A DNA stretch of 28,973 nucleotides from Pseudomonadota bacterium (GTDB lineage: Bacteria > Pseudomonadota > Alphaproteobacteria > Rhizobiales > Phreatobacteraceae), in the NCBI GenBank assembly GCA_023416965.1, contig JAEZGJ010000032.1:1-28973 (forward strand). Direction: 5' to 3'. The translations under genes were made by a program, and so were the position numbers. This document shows positions 13,879 through 21,114 of the stretch, in pieces. Positions within the stretch are counted from its first letter, which is position 1; each line of letters opens with the position of its first letter. Under the pieces are notes generated by a model. It was not told the DNA's origin. It saw only the letters and a list, made by a program, of their open reading frames with translations, and did not search any database.

Positions 13879-14778
13879 TCAGTCCAGGAGGTTCATGCCG
13901 TTCCAGCGCGCCACCTCGTCGGAGAGCATGGGCACGTATTTGCCGCCGTTGCCCTGGGCCTCGGCCATGGCGAAATAGTTCTTCACGGCGTTGCCCATAG
14001 GGTTGGCGATGCCCGAGGCCTGCGCCATCGAGGCGCAGTAGCGCATGTCCTTGTGGGCGTTGGCGAGAGTGAATTTGTGAGCGTTCTCATCGCGTTCGAT
14101 GACATACTTGAAGAACGTCTGGTAGAAGCCGCAATCCATCCGCCCGCCGGAGAGCACGGCGTTCATCGCCTTCGGCGCCACGCCGTTGGCCTTGGCGACG
14201 GCCAAGGCCTCGGCGTAGAGCGCCGCATAGCCCATCGACACGAAGTTGTTGACGATCTTCATCGTGTGGCCGGCCCCCGTCGGGCCGACATGGACGATAC
14301 GACCGGCGAAACAGGCGATGATGTCGTGGACGCGGGCGAGATCGGCCTCGGCGCCGCCCGTCATCACGTCGAGCTTGCCCTCCCAGGCTTCCTTGGGCGT
14401 GCGCGACAGCGGGGCATCCAGGAAGGTGATGCCGAGCGGGGCGAGCTCCTCCGCCAGGCGCCGGGTGAGGGTCGGTTCGGAGGTCGAGCAGTCGACGATG
14501 ATCAGCCCCTTGCGGGCTCCCGCGCGCAGCCCGTCGGGGCCGTTCACCACCGCCTCCACCTGCGTCGAGCCCGTGACGCAGATGAAGACCACGTCGCTTG
14601 CCTCGGCAACCGCCCGGATGGTCTTCGCCTCCGTCGCACCGCGCTTCACCAGGTCCTCGACCGGTTCGCGGTTGCGGTTGGCGACGACGGTGAGGGGGTA
14701 GCCCTTCTCGACGATGTTCTTCGCCATGCCGTGGCCCATCAGGCCGACGCCGACGAAACCGATCCGTGCCTTGGTCAT
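13879..14778 (-). CDS. NAD(P)-dependent beta-hydroxyacid dehydrogenase (3-hydroxyisobutyrate dehydrogenase-like)
   Basis: A 299-residue cytoplasmic oxidoreductase that would oxidise a beta-hydroxy acid, or reduce the corresponding semialdehyde, with NAD(P). The dinucleotide-binding motif IGFVGVGLMGHGMAKN is at residues 6-21. The substrate-binding segment is FLDAPLSRTPKEAWEGKL (about 119-136), differing from the usual DAPVSGG. The catalytic lysine K174 with N178 is in GAGHTMKIVNNF. GGGAGC before ATG 14778 fixes the start. It is divergent from a lacI-type gene, which probably regulates it. Could equally be a tartronate-semialdehyde or glyoxylate/succinic-semialdehyde reductase; the sequence alone does not decide. 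Confidence 0.9.
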   Translation of the reverse strand: MTKARIGFVGVGLMGHGMAKNIVEKGYPLTVVANRNREPVEDLVKRGATEAKTIRAVAEASDVVFICVTGSTQVEAVVNGPDGLRAGARKGLIIVDCSTSEPTLTRRLAEELAPLGITFLDAPLSRTPKEAWEGKLDVMTGGAEADLARVHDIIACFAGRIVHVGPTGAGHTMKIVNNFVSMGYAALYAEALAVAKANGVAPKAMNAVLSGGRMDCGFYQTFFKYVIERDENAHKFTLANAHKDMRYCASMAQASGIANPMGNAVKNYFAMAEAQGNGGKYVPMLSDEVARWNGMNLLD

Positions 14779-14851
14779 GTGATGCTCCCGATCATGTTTG
14801 TTTGAAGGGGAGCCTAGCCTCACTCCGCCGGACGGACGAGGGGTAAAACGA

Positions 14852-14876
14852 TTGAATTCTGCTTTCAAAAGTTGAA
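14852..14876. promoter_or_regulatory. Candidate LacI-family operator between dehydrogenase and lacI-type genes
   Basis: In an AT-rich patch between the divergent genes, TTGAATT occurs twice (14852-14858 and 14872-14878) and TTCAA once between them, giving two overlapping inverted repeats: TTGAA-N7-TTCAA (14852-14868) and TTCAA-AAG-TTGAA (14864-14876). LacI-family proteins often bind TTGAAA/TTTCAA-type half-sites, though here the usual central CG is missing. Position favours control of both genes. Confidence 0.4.
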
Positions 14877-14912
14877 TTGGATATTTAGTCTCGGGTTTTG
14901 AGGGAGCCTGGG

Positions 14913-15956
14913 ATGAATGACTTGATGGGCGAGCCGGCGCGTCCCGGACGGGTCACGCTGCAGCAGATCGCCGAGCGCCTGGGCGTCTCGACAGCCACGG
15001 TTTCGTTGGCTTTGCGGGCCAGCCCCCTGGTGGCCGAGGGGACGCGGCAGAAGGTCCAGGATCTCGCCCGCGGGCTCGGCTATGTCTACAACCGCTCGGC
15101 CGCCAGCCTGCGCACCGCCCGCACCAACATGATCGCGGTGGGGGTGAACGACGTCGTGAACCCCTATTTCGGCGAGATCCTCGCGGCGATCGAGGAGACC
15201 CTGGCCGGCTCCGGCCACACCGTTCTCCTCGGCACCTATTCCGACGATCCGGCCAAGCAGGACCGGGTTCTGGCGACGCTGAAGGAATACCGCCCCGACG
15301 GGATGATCCTCTGTCCCGCTAACGGCTCGACCGGTGAAGCATTGGCGATGATCGCGGCCGCCGGCATTCCCGTCGTCCAGATCACCCGCGAGATCGAAGG
15401 CATCGGTCTCGATGTCGTCGCCTCCGACGACGGTGTCGCCACCCGCCTCGCCCTCGACCATCTCCACGAACTCGGCCATCGCCGCATCGCCGTGGTGGGC
15501 GGCAACGACACCATGTCGACCGGCCGCAACCGCCGCATCACCTACCGGGCCTGGCTCGCCGAGAAGGGGCTTCCATTCGATCCCGCGCTCATGGTGACCG
15601 GGCTCGGCACGCGCGACACGGGCTTTGCCGGCATCCAGGCGCTGCTCGACCTCGCCGAGCCTCCGACCGCCGCCGTCTGCATGAACGATCTCATCGCCTT
15701 CGGCGTCATGATGGGCCTGCGCCAGCGCGGGCGGGAAGCGGGGCGGGACTTCTCGGTGGTCGGCGCCGACGACGTGCGCGAGGCCGCCATGTGGGCGCCG
15801 GGGCTGACGACCGTCTCCACCCATCCGAGCGAGCAGGGACGCAGGGCCTGCGAGCGTGTGCTGGTGCGCACCGTCAACCCGGCCCTGCCGGCCGCCCGCA
15901 TCATTCTTCCGCCGACCCTGGTGGTGCGCGGCAGCACGGGGCCGGCACAAGGGTAG
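14913..15956 (+). CDS. LacI-family transcriptional regulator
   Basis: A 347-residue sugar- or metabolite-responsive repressor. The N-terminal helix-turn-helix is VTLQQIAERLGVSTATVSLALR (about 14-35) with the hinge region LARGLGYVYNRSAASLRTARTN, in which the family's P-N-xxAR pattern is partly changed. The periplasmic-binding-protein-like effector domain follows: IAVGVNDVVNPYFGEILAAIE, VVASDDGVATRLALDHLHELGHRRIAVVGG and STHPSEQGRRACERV. The ATG at 14913 has AGGGAG six bases before it; a TTG at 14898 is less likely. Divergent from the beta-hydroxyacid dehydrogenase gene, its likeliest target. Ligand unknown. Confidence 0.92.
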   Translation: MNDLMGEPARPGRVTLQQIAERLGVSTATVSLALRASPLVAEGTRQKVQDLARGLGYVYNRSAASLRTARTNMIAVGVNDVVNPYFGEILAAIEETLAGSGHTVLLGTYSDDPAKQDRVLATLKEYRPDGMILCPANGSTGEALAMIAAAGIPVVQITREIEGIGLDVVASDDGVATRLALDHLHELGHRRIAVVGGNDTMSTGRNRRITYRAWLAEKGLPFDPALMVTGLGTRDTGFAGIQALLDLAEPPTAAVCMNDLIAFGVMMGLRQRGREAGRDFSVVGADDVREAAMWAPGLTTVSTHPSEQGRRACERVLVRTVNPALPAARIILPPTLVVRGSTGPAQG

Positions 15957-15982
15957 GGCGGGCGCCGTCACCGCACCCGCCC
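15956..15982. terminator. Weak hairpin between convergent lacI-type and azoR-like genes
   Basis: The arms GGGCGGG (15956-15962) and CCCGCCC (15976-15982) pair perfectly around a 13-base loop in the 46-base gap between two convergent genes. There is no T-rich tail in either direction, so it is only a possible bidirectional 3'-end structure. Confidence 0.3.
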
Positions 15983-16002
15983 GTCCGACCGTCTCAGGCA
16001 GT

Positions 16003-16629
16003 TCAGAACGCCTTGGCGAGCGCCTCGGCCTTCGCCTTGGCCTCGGCGAGCGAAGCCTCGGCCGAATCCGGCATGCCGGTATTGATCACCTGCAGCGAAT
16101 GGATGGTCTCGAAGCCGAAGAACTTCAGCATCCACTCCACATAGGGCTTCTGGAAGTCGATGGCCTCGGCGCCCGAACCCGGGCCGTATGCGCCCATCGA
16201 GGCGGTGACGACGAGGGCCGGCTTGCCCTTCACCAGGCCGAAATAGCCCTGGTCAGGCGACCAGCCGAAGGTCTGGCCGGGCTGGGCGATGACGTCGATA
16301 TAGTGCTTGAGCACATAGGGAACGGAGAAGTTCCACATGGGCGTCGCGATGACGATCTTGTCGGCGGCCTTGAAGTGGTCGGCGGCGGCGACGATCTTTC
16401 CCCAGGCCTGGGCCTGGTCGGCGGTGAAGTCCTTGCCGCCCATCACGGCGTACTTGGCGTCCAGCGTCGCGCCGTCGAAGGCGGGCAGGTCGGCGGCCCA
16501 GAGGTCGAGGGTCTCGACCGTGTGGCCGGGATGGGCGGCCTGGTAGGCGTCGAGGAAGTGCCGGGCGGCCTGGGTCGAATAGGAGCGGCCCTTCCGGGGG
16601 CTCGCTTCGATGAACAGCACTTTGGCCAT
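16003..16629 (-). CDS. azoR: FMN-dependent NADH azoreductase / NAD(P)H oxidoreductase (flavodoxin-like fold)
   Basis: A 208-residue cytoplasmic flavoprotein that would reduce quinones or azo compounds by two electrons from NAD(P)H. FMN-binding signatures are visible: IEASPRKGRSYSTQAARHFL at the N-terminus (phosphate-binding SPRxxxS), the isoalloxazine loop PMWNFSVPYVLKHYIDVI near residue 100, and TASMGAYGPGSG near 145. Length is as for AzoR (about 200). ATG 16629 has AGGA before it. It is divergent from a lysR-type gene. The Ala/Lys/Glu-rich C-terminal helix is ordinary. Azoreductase versus general quinone reductase cannot be decided from sequence. Confidence 0.87.
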   Translation of the reverse strand: MAKVLFIEASPRKGRSYSTQAARHFLDAYQAAHPGHTVETLDLWAADLPAFDGATLDAKYAVMGGKDFTADQAQAWGKIVAAADHFKAADKIVIATPMWNFSVPYVLKHYIDVIAQPGQTFGWSPDQGYFGLVKGKPALVVTASMGAYGPGSGAEAIDFQKPYVEWMLKFFGFETIHSLQVINTGMPDSAEASLAEAKAKAEALAKAF

Positions 16630-16704
16630 GGGGGAGGTCCTTGCGTGAGGGACGAAAACCGGGGAGCAGCCTTGCTCGAATCCCCATATGCGCCGTCGCT
16701 TTCC

Positions 16705-16726
16705 GCAAATAAATAAACGATATTGC
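16705..16726. promoter_or_regulatory. AT-rich intergenic element between azoR-like and lysR-type genes
   Basis: GCAAATAAA and GATATTGC bracket an AT-rich core, giving an imperfect dyad GCAA-N14-TTGC in the 142-base gap between the divergent genes. LysR regulators usually bind imperfect dyads containing T-N11-A in such gaps. No promoter box is convincing. Confidence 0.28.
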
Positions 16727-16771
16727 CATGAGGTGATTGCGCGGACGCAAGCAGCCGGAGCCTTGACAGAC

Positions 16772-17677
16772 ATGACGCAGCCGCTGGTCTCCTGGGACGA
16801 CTACCGCACCGTCCTCGCCGTCTCCTCGGCGCGCTCGCTCGCGGGCGCCGCCGAACTCCTCGCGGTCAACCAGTCCACGGTCTTCCGCCGTCTGGGAGCC
16901 ATGGAGGAGCGGCTCGGCGCGCGGCTCTTCGAGCGCAGCCGCACCGGCTATTCCCTCACAGCCGCGGGGGAGGGCATGGTCAAGCTCGCCGAGCGCATGT
17001 CCGAGGACATCATCGAATTCGAACGGCGCCTCACGGGCCAGGACCTGCGGCCCCAGGGCGAAGTGCGGGTGACGACCAACGACACGCTCGTCGTCCACCT
17101 GCTCACCCCGATCTTCGCCTCGTTCCGCAAGGCCTATCCGGAGATCACGCTGGACGTGGTGGTCGGCAACCAGTCGCTGAACCTGTCGAAGCGCGACGCC
17201 GACGTCGCCATCCGCGCCACGGCCGATCCGCCGGAGACGCTGGTCGGCCGCCGGCTCTCGGAAATTCCCTGGGCCATCTATGCCGCCGAGAGCATGGGCC
17301 TGACCGAGCTCGATCCGGTCGACTACCGCTCCCATGCCTGGATCGGCCTCGGCGACAATCTCGCCTCGCTGAAGCCGAGCCGCTGGCTGGTCCAGCATGT
17401 GGGCGAGGACCGGATCGGCTGGCGCATCAACACGGTGCTGGGCCTCGCCGAGGCGGTGGCCGAGGGCGCGGGCATCGGCCTCCTGCCGTGCTTCATCGCG
17501 CGGACCTTTCCGAACCTCGTGCCGCTCTCGGGGCCCATCGCCGAGATCCCGGGCTCGCTGTGGATCCTCACCCATCCGGACCTGCGCTCCACCGCGCGCG
17601 TCAGGGTGTTCATGGACCACGTCGGCAGCGAGATCGCGAAGCGGCGCAGCCAGATCGAGGGCGTCGCGCCCGGCTGA
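16772..17677 (+). CDS. LysR-family transcriptional regulator
   Basis: A 301-residue LysR regulator. The helix-turn-helix is WDDYRTVLAVSSARSLAGAAELLAVNQSTVFRRLGAMEERLG (residues 8-49), followed by the family's ARLFERSRTGYSLTAAGE segment and a linker helix. The effector-binding domain begins at GEVRVTTNDTLVVHLLTPIFASF. It is of the kind acting on a single divergent neighbour, here the azoR-like gene, probably in response to quinones or a related compound (inference). ATG 16772 gives the normal distance to the HTH, but its Shine-Dalgarno (GGAG, 11 bases away) is weak; upstream GTG 16733 is possible. It ends six bases from the convergent glycosyltransferase gene. Confidence 0.92.
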   Translation: MTQPLVSWDDYRTVLAVSSARSLAGAAELLAVNQSTVFRRLGAMEERLGARLFERSRTGYSLTAAGEGMVKLAERMSEDIIEFERRLTGQDLRPQGEVRVTTNDTLVVHLLTPIFASFRKAYPEITLDVVVGNQSLNLSKRDADVAIRATADPPETLVGRRLSEIPWAIYAAESMGLTELDPVDYRSHAWIGLGDNLASLKPSRWLVQHVGEDRIGWRINTVLGLAEAVAEGAGIGLLPCFIARTFPNLVPLSGPIAEIPGSLWILTHPDLRSTARVRVFMDHVGSEIAKRRSQIEGVAPG

Positions 17678-17683
17678 CGGGCC

Positions 17684-18880
17684 TCAGGCCTCCAGCACCT
17701 CGGTGAGGATCGAGGCAACGATGGCGCGCGTGGCGTCGGCCCGGCCGAGCGAGGCCGCCCGTGCGGCCATGGCGGCGAGATCGTCACGCCCCGTGGTCAC
17801 CAGCCGCGCCGCCTCGGCGGCCAGCGCGGCGACGTCGGGCTCGAACAGGCCGGCGCCCGCATCGACCACGTGGTCGACATTGGCCGCCTCCTGGCCGGGG
17901 ATGAAGCCGTAGAGCATCATGGGAAGGCCGCGGATGCTGGCTTCCGCGATGGTGCCGGGACCCGCCTTCGTGACGAGCAGGTCGCATGCGCCCATGAGGT
18001 CGCTCATCCGGTCGACATAGCCGAGCGCCGTCACCGGCACCGGCCAGGATCCCGCCTCGAGCCGTGCCTTCAGCCTTCCATTGCTGGCGCAGACCACCAC
18101 GATCTGCGCGGCCGGCCCGCCGGGGCTCGCGGCGGCGAGGGCGGCGGTCGTCCGCGCCACGATGGCCTCGATCGGCCCGATCCCGCCGCCGCCGCCCATG
18201 ACGAGGATGGCCGGCAGGTCCGGGTCGAGGCCGAAGGCGGCGCGGGTGTCGCGACGCGCCGCCGCCGCACAGGCGAAATCGGCGCGGACGGGCAGCCCGT
18301 GGGCGTGCAGCCGCCGGCGCGGCAGGCCTCGGGCGACCGCCAGTTCCACTGTCCGCTCGGTCGGCAGGTAGACCGCGGCGTTGCGCGGATGCAGCCAGAG
18401 CGGGTGGATGCCGCCGAGATCGGTCACCACCGTGACGAAGGGCGTGCGCGGCGCCACCCGCTCCAGCACCGGGATGACGAGGTGGTTCACCAGCGGATGG
18501 ACCGAGATCACGAGGTCGGGCCGCTCGGTGCGCAGCAGGGCCTCGATCCGCGCGCGCGACAGGCGCCGCACGATCGCCGCCGAGGATCGTCCAACCGGCG
18601 CGATGGCCGTCAGCCGCCACATCGCGTGCCAGAGCCGCGGCGTGCGGTTCACCACCGAATCATAGGTCGCCGGCATGCGCGAGAAGGGGAAGGCGACGTG
18701 ATCGGTGAGGAGGTCGACGACGGTGACCCGGCAGCCCGGCCGCTGGGCGTGAAGTTCGGCCTCCAGCGCCCGCGCACTGGCGATGTGGCCCCCCCCGGTC
18801 CGGCTCATCAGGATGAGCACATGCGGCGGGCGGTGGGCCGGGGCGTCGGCACCGGTGTGGCGGGCAGGGGCGTCGGTCAC
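17684..18880 (-). CDS. Glycosyltransferase, MurG/MGDG-synthase-like (GT28 type)
   Basis: A 398-residue GT-B glycosyltransferase. The N-terminal motif LMSRTGGGHIASARALEAEL (25-44) is the MGDG-synthase/processive diacylglycerol glucosyltransferase version of the MurG glycine loop. TDLGGIHPLWLHP near 165 matches the acceptor-side region, and the C-terminal donor site shows MGGGGGIGPIEA near 235 and TKAGPGTIAEASIRGLPMML near 315. It would transfer a sugar from a nucleotide donor to a lipid such as diacylglycerol at the inner membrane, perhaps making phosphate-free glycolipids (inference). The start is GTG 18880 with GGAG eight bases before it. It stands alone; no lipid gene adjoins it. Confidence 0.85.
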   Translation of the reverse strand: MTDAPARHTGADAPAHRPPHVLILMSRTGGGHIASARALEAELHAQRPGCRVTVVDLLTDHVAFPFSRMPATYDSVVNRTPRLWHAMWRLTAIAPVGRSSAAIVRRLSRARIEALLRTERPDLVISVHPLVNHLVIPVLERVAPRTPFVTVVTDLGGIHPLWLHPRNAAVYLPTERTVELAVARGLPRRRLHAHGLPVRADFACAAAARRDTRAAFGLDPDLPAILVMGGGGGIGPIEAIVARTTAALAAASPGGPAAQIVVVCASNGRLKARLEAGSWPVPVTALGYVDRMSDLMGACDLLVTKAGPGTIAEASIRGLPMMLYGFIPGQEAANVDHVVDAGAGLFEPDVAALAAEAARLVTTGRDDLAAMAARAASLGRADATRAIVASILTEVLEA

Positions 18881-18983
18881 GCGAAAGTCTCCGCCCGCGT
18901 GTCTAGCGGCAGTCCGGCAGGAAGGCGAGGGCGCCCGCGGCGGTCCTTCGCCGCGCCATCCATTACGCCGATTGATCGCGCGC

Positions 18984-19005
18984 GCCGCAAGGCGTCACTT
19001 GCGGC
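18984..19005. repeat. Perfect inverted repeat upstream of the dehydratase gene
   Basis: GCCGCAAG (18984-18991) and CTTGCGGC (18998-19005) form a perfect 8-bp dyad around six bases, 49 bases before the dehydratase ATG and within the 174-base divergent gap. It could be an operator or an mRNA leader hairpin; no regulator gene adjoins it. Confidence 0.45.
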
Positions 19006-19054
19006 AGGACCGCGGGGTCCCGCATAAGGCGATGCTGACCGCGAGGAGACCGCC

Positions 19055-20029
19055 ATGCCCACCCTGCCCACCGCCGCCGACGTTGCCGACGCCGCCCGCC
19101 TCATCGCCGGCGTGGCCCGGCGAACCCCTCTCGTCACCTCGCACGAGCTCGACGCCAATACCGGCGGGCGCATCTTCCTCAAGGCCGAGCCCTTCCAGCG
19201 CACCGGCTCCTTCAAGTTCCGCGGCGCCTATAACCGTCTCGCCCGCATCCCGGAGGACCGCAAGGCGGTCGGCGTGGTCGCCATGTCCTCCGGCAACCAT
19301 GCCCAGGGCGTCGCCACCGCCGCCCAGCTCCTCGGCATCCGCGCCACCATCCTCATGCCGAAGGACTCGCCCGTCCTGAAGCGTGAGCGCACCGCCGCGG
19401 CCGGCGCCGAGGTCGTGCTCTTCGACCGGGAGAAGGACGACCGCGAGGCCATGGCGCGGGATATCGCCGCCTCGCGCGGCGCCATCGTCGTGCCGCCCTA
19501 TGACGATTTCCACATCATGGCGGGCCAGGGCACGGTCGGCCGCGAGATCATGGAGGATCTCGGCGGGAAGAACCTGGCGCCCGACACGGTTCTCGTCTGC
19601 TGCTCAGGCGGCGGCCTGCTCGCCGGCATCGCCCTGGCGGTCAGCGAGAAGGCGCCGGCGGCGAAGATCTATTCCGTCGAGCCCGAGGGTTTCGACGACC
19701 ATGCCCGTTCCTTCGCCGGGGGCGAACGCGTGGCGAACGAGCGGCGCACCGGCTCGCTCTGCGACGGTCTCCTCGCCGCGACGCCGGGCGAACTCACCTT
19801 CGCGGTCAACAAGCCGCTTGTGGCCGGTGGCCTCGTCGTCTCCGAGGACGAGGTCCGGCGCGCGGTCGCCTTCGCCTTCCGCGAGCTGAAGCTGGTGGTC
19901 GAGCCCTCGGGAGCCGTGCCGCTGGCGGCGCTGCTCGCCGGCCGCATCGACGTGAAGGGCCAGGTCGTCGCGGCGGTCGTCTCCGGCGGCAATGTCGATC
20001 CAGCGCTCTTCGCCGAGCTGATCGCCTGA
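19055..20029 (+). CDS. PLP-dependent threonine/serine dehydratase family enzyme (fold type II)
   Basis: A 324-residue enzyme that would deaminate a beta-hydroxy amino acid to a 2-oxo acid plus ammonia. The PLP Schiff-base lysine is K54 in RTGSFKFRGAYN. The cofactor-binding motif SSGNHAQG is at 78-85, and the phosphate-binding glycine loop is CCSGGGLLAGIALAV near 185. The C-terminal VVSGGNVD is the usual end of this group. It lacks the ACT regulatory domain of biosynthetic IlvA, so it is of the short catabolic/serine-racemase/threo-3-hydroxyaspartate ammonia-lyase type. GAGGAG precedes the ATG. The precise substrate (threonine, serine, hydroxyaspartate) is undecided. Confidence 0.92.
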   Translation: MPTLPTAADVADAARLIAGVARRTPLVTSHELDANTGGRIFLKAEPFQRTGSFKFRGAYNRLARIPEDRKAVGVVAMSSGNHAQGVATAAQLLGIRATILMPKDSPVLKRERTAAAGAEVVLFDREKDDREAMARDIAASRGAIVVPPYDDFHIMAGQGTVGREIMEDLGGKNLAPDTVLVCCSGGGLLAGIALAVSEKAPAAKIYSVEPEGFDDHARSFAGGERVANERRTGSLCDGLLAATPGELTFAVNKPLVAGGLVVSEDEVRRAVAFAFRELKLVVEPSGAVPLAALLAGRIDVKGQVVAAVVSGGNVDPALFAELIA

Positions 20030-20048
20030 CGGAGGAGGGGCGGACGGC

Positions 20049-21038
20049 TCAGCTCGTCAGCGCCACCTTCTCCACGAAGCTGAGCTTCTCGATGTCCTCG
20101 ATCCGCGGCAGGCCGGGGACGAGCGGCGCCTCGGTCTCCCGCGGAGGCCGCGGCGTCTCCGCCAGCGGCAGGTCGGAGGTGGAGAGGGCGGCCGCCGCCG
20201 TGGCGCGGGCGGTGGCGGGAACATCGTCCGCGGCTGCGGCAGCGACGGGAGCCGGTTCGGCGGCCATGGGAGCGGCCGGCGCGGGGGCCTGCGGCGCCGC
20301 GTCGGCGAAGAGCCCGTCATCCAGCATCATGTCCACGTCGGACTGGATGAGACCCTCGCCGGGCTTGGCGGGGCCGTTCAGCAGCGAGGCCTCTTCCGAG
20401 ACGGGTCGCGGGGCCGGACCGGCCGGCGCGCGGCCCTCGCCCCAGATCGCCATCATCGAATCGATCCGGTCCTCGAGGAAGCGCAGCACGCCGATCACCT
20501 TGCGGGTGCGCTGTCCGGTGATGTCCTGGAACGAGCAGGCCGTGTAGATGTCGGTCGTCTTGGTGTCGATGAGGTCGCAGACCTCGCCCTCGGCGCCCAT
20601 CTCGCGCAGGGTCCAGGCGATCTCCTGGATCGTCTCGGCGGCGCTCAGGATGTCGCCGGTCGCGGTGGCGGTCGCCTGGACGATGGCGTCGAGTTCGACG
20701 GACGCGTCCTCGAAATGGCCGGTCCCGGCATCGACGCCCTCCGGTTTGATCGCCGCGATCTCCGCCTTGGTGCGGGCGATGGCATGCGCCATCTCGCGGA
20801 TCTCCATGCGGACCCGGTCGACGTCGGGCGCCGAGCGGGGTGCTGCCACCGCGCTCTCCAGCTTGCCGATGGCGTCGAGTACCGCGACGGTATCGGAATG
20901 ACGGTTGCGCTTGGCGTACTCGGCGAGGAACCAGCGCCCGCGGGCCGTTTCCATGACCGCCTGCTCGATGGCCTCGTAGTCGGCCTCGGCGAGGGACACG
21001 GGCGCCAGCCGTGACGGGGGCGTGATGTCGTCGGTCAT
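20049..21038 (-). CDS. cheZ: CheZ-like protein phosphatase (chemotaxis)
   Basis: A 329-residue cytoplasmic protein related to CheZ, which dephosphorylates CheY~P to switch off the flagellar signal. The long helical region (about 75-200) ends in ACSFQDITGQRTRKVIGVLRFLEDRI, in which D172 and Q176 match the catalytic D143 and Q147 of E. coli CheZ (same spacing, same FQD-TGQ wording). The N-terminal ETARGRWFLAEYAKRNRHSDT segment is typical of alphaproteobacterial members. Residues 205-305 are a Pro/Ala-rich linker, unlike the short tail of E. coli CheZ. Inside it IQSDVDMMLDDGLF (231-244) resembles CheY-binding peptides of FliM and CheZ. No other chemotaxis gene is nearby. Confidence 0.8.
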   Translation of the reverse strand: MTDDITPPSRLAPVSLAEADYEAIEQAVMETARGRWFLAEYAKRNRHSDTVAVLDAIGKLESAVAAPRSAPDVDRVRMEIREMAHAIARTKAEIAAIKPEGVDAGTGHFEDASVELDAIVQATATATGDILSAAETIQEIAWTLREMGAEGEVCDLIDTKTTDIYTACSFQDITGQRTRKVIGVLRFLEDRIDSMMAIWGEGRAPAGPAPRPVSEEASLLNGPAKPGEGLIQSDVDMMLDDGLFADAAPQAPAPAAPMAAEPAPVAAAAADDVPATARATAAAALSTSDLPLAETPRPPRETEAPLVPGLPRIEDIEKLSFVEKVALTS

Positions 21039-21114
21039 CCGTCGGTCCGCTCTCGCAGGATGGATCGTCCCGGTCTAGAACGGAACGAGGAAACGATTCT
21101 CTGATGAAATCTTA

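Noticed and set aside
16253..17620. Long minus-strand frame opposite the LysR gene
   Set aside because: Its C-terminal part is azoR read out of frame and the rest is antisense to a regulator with a clear HTH and effector domain.
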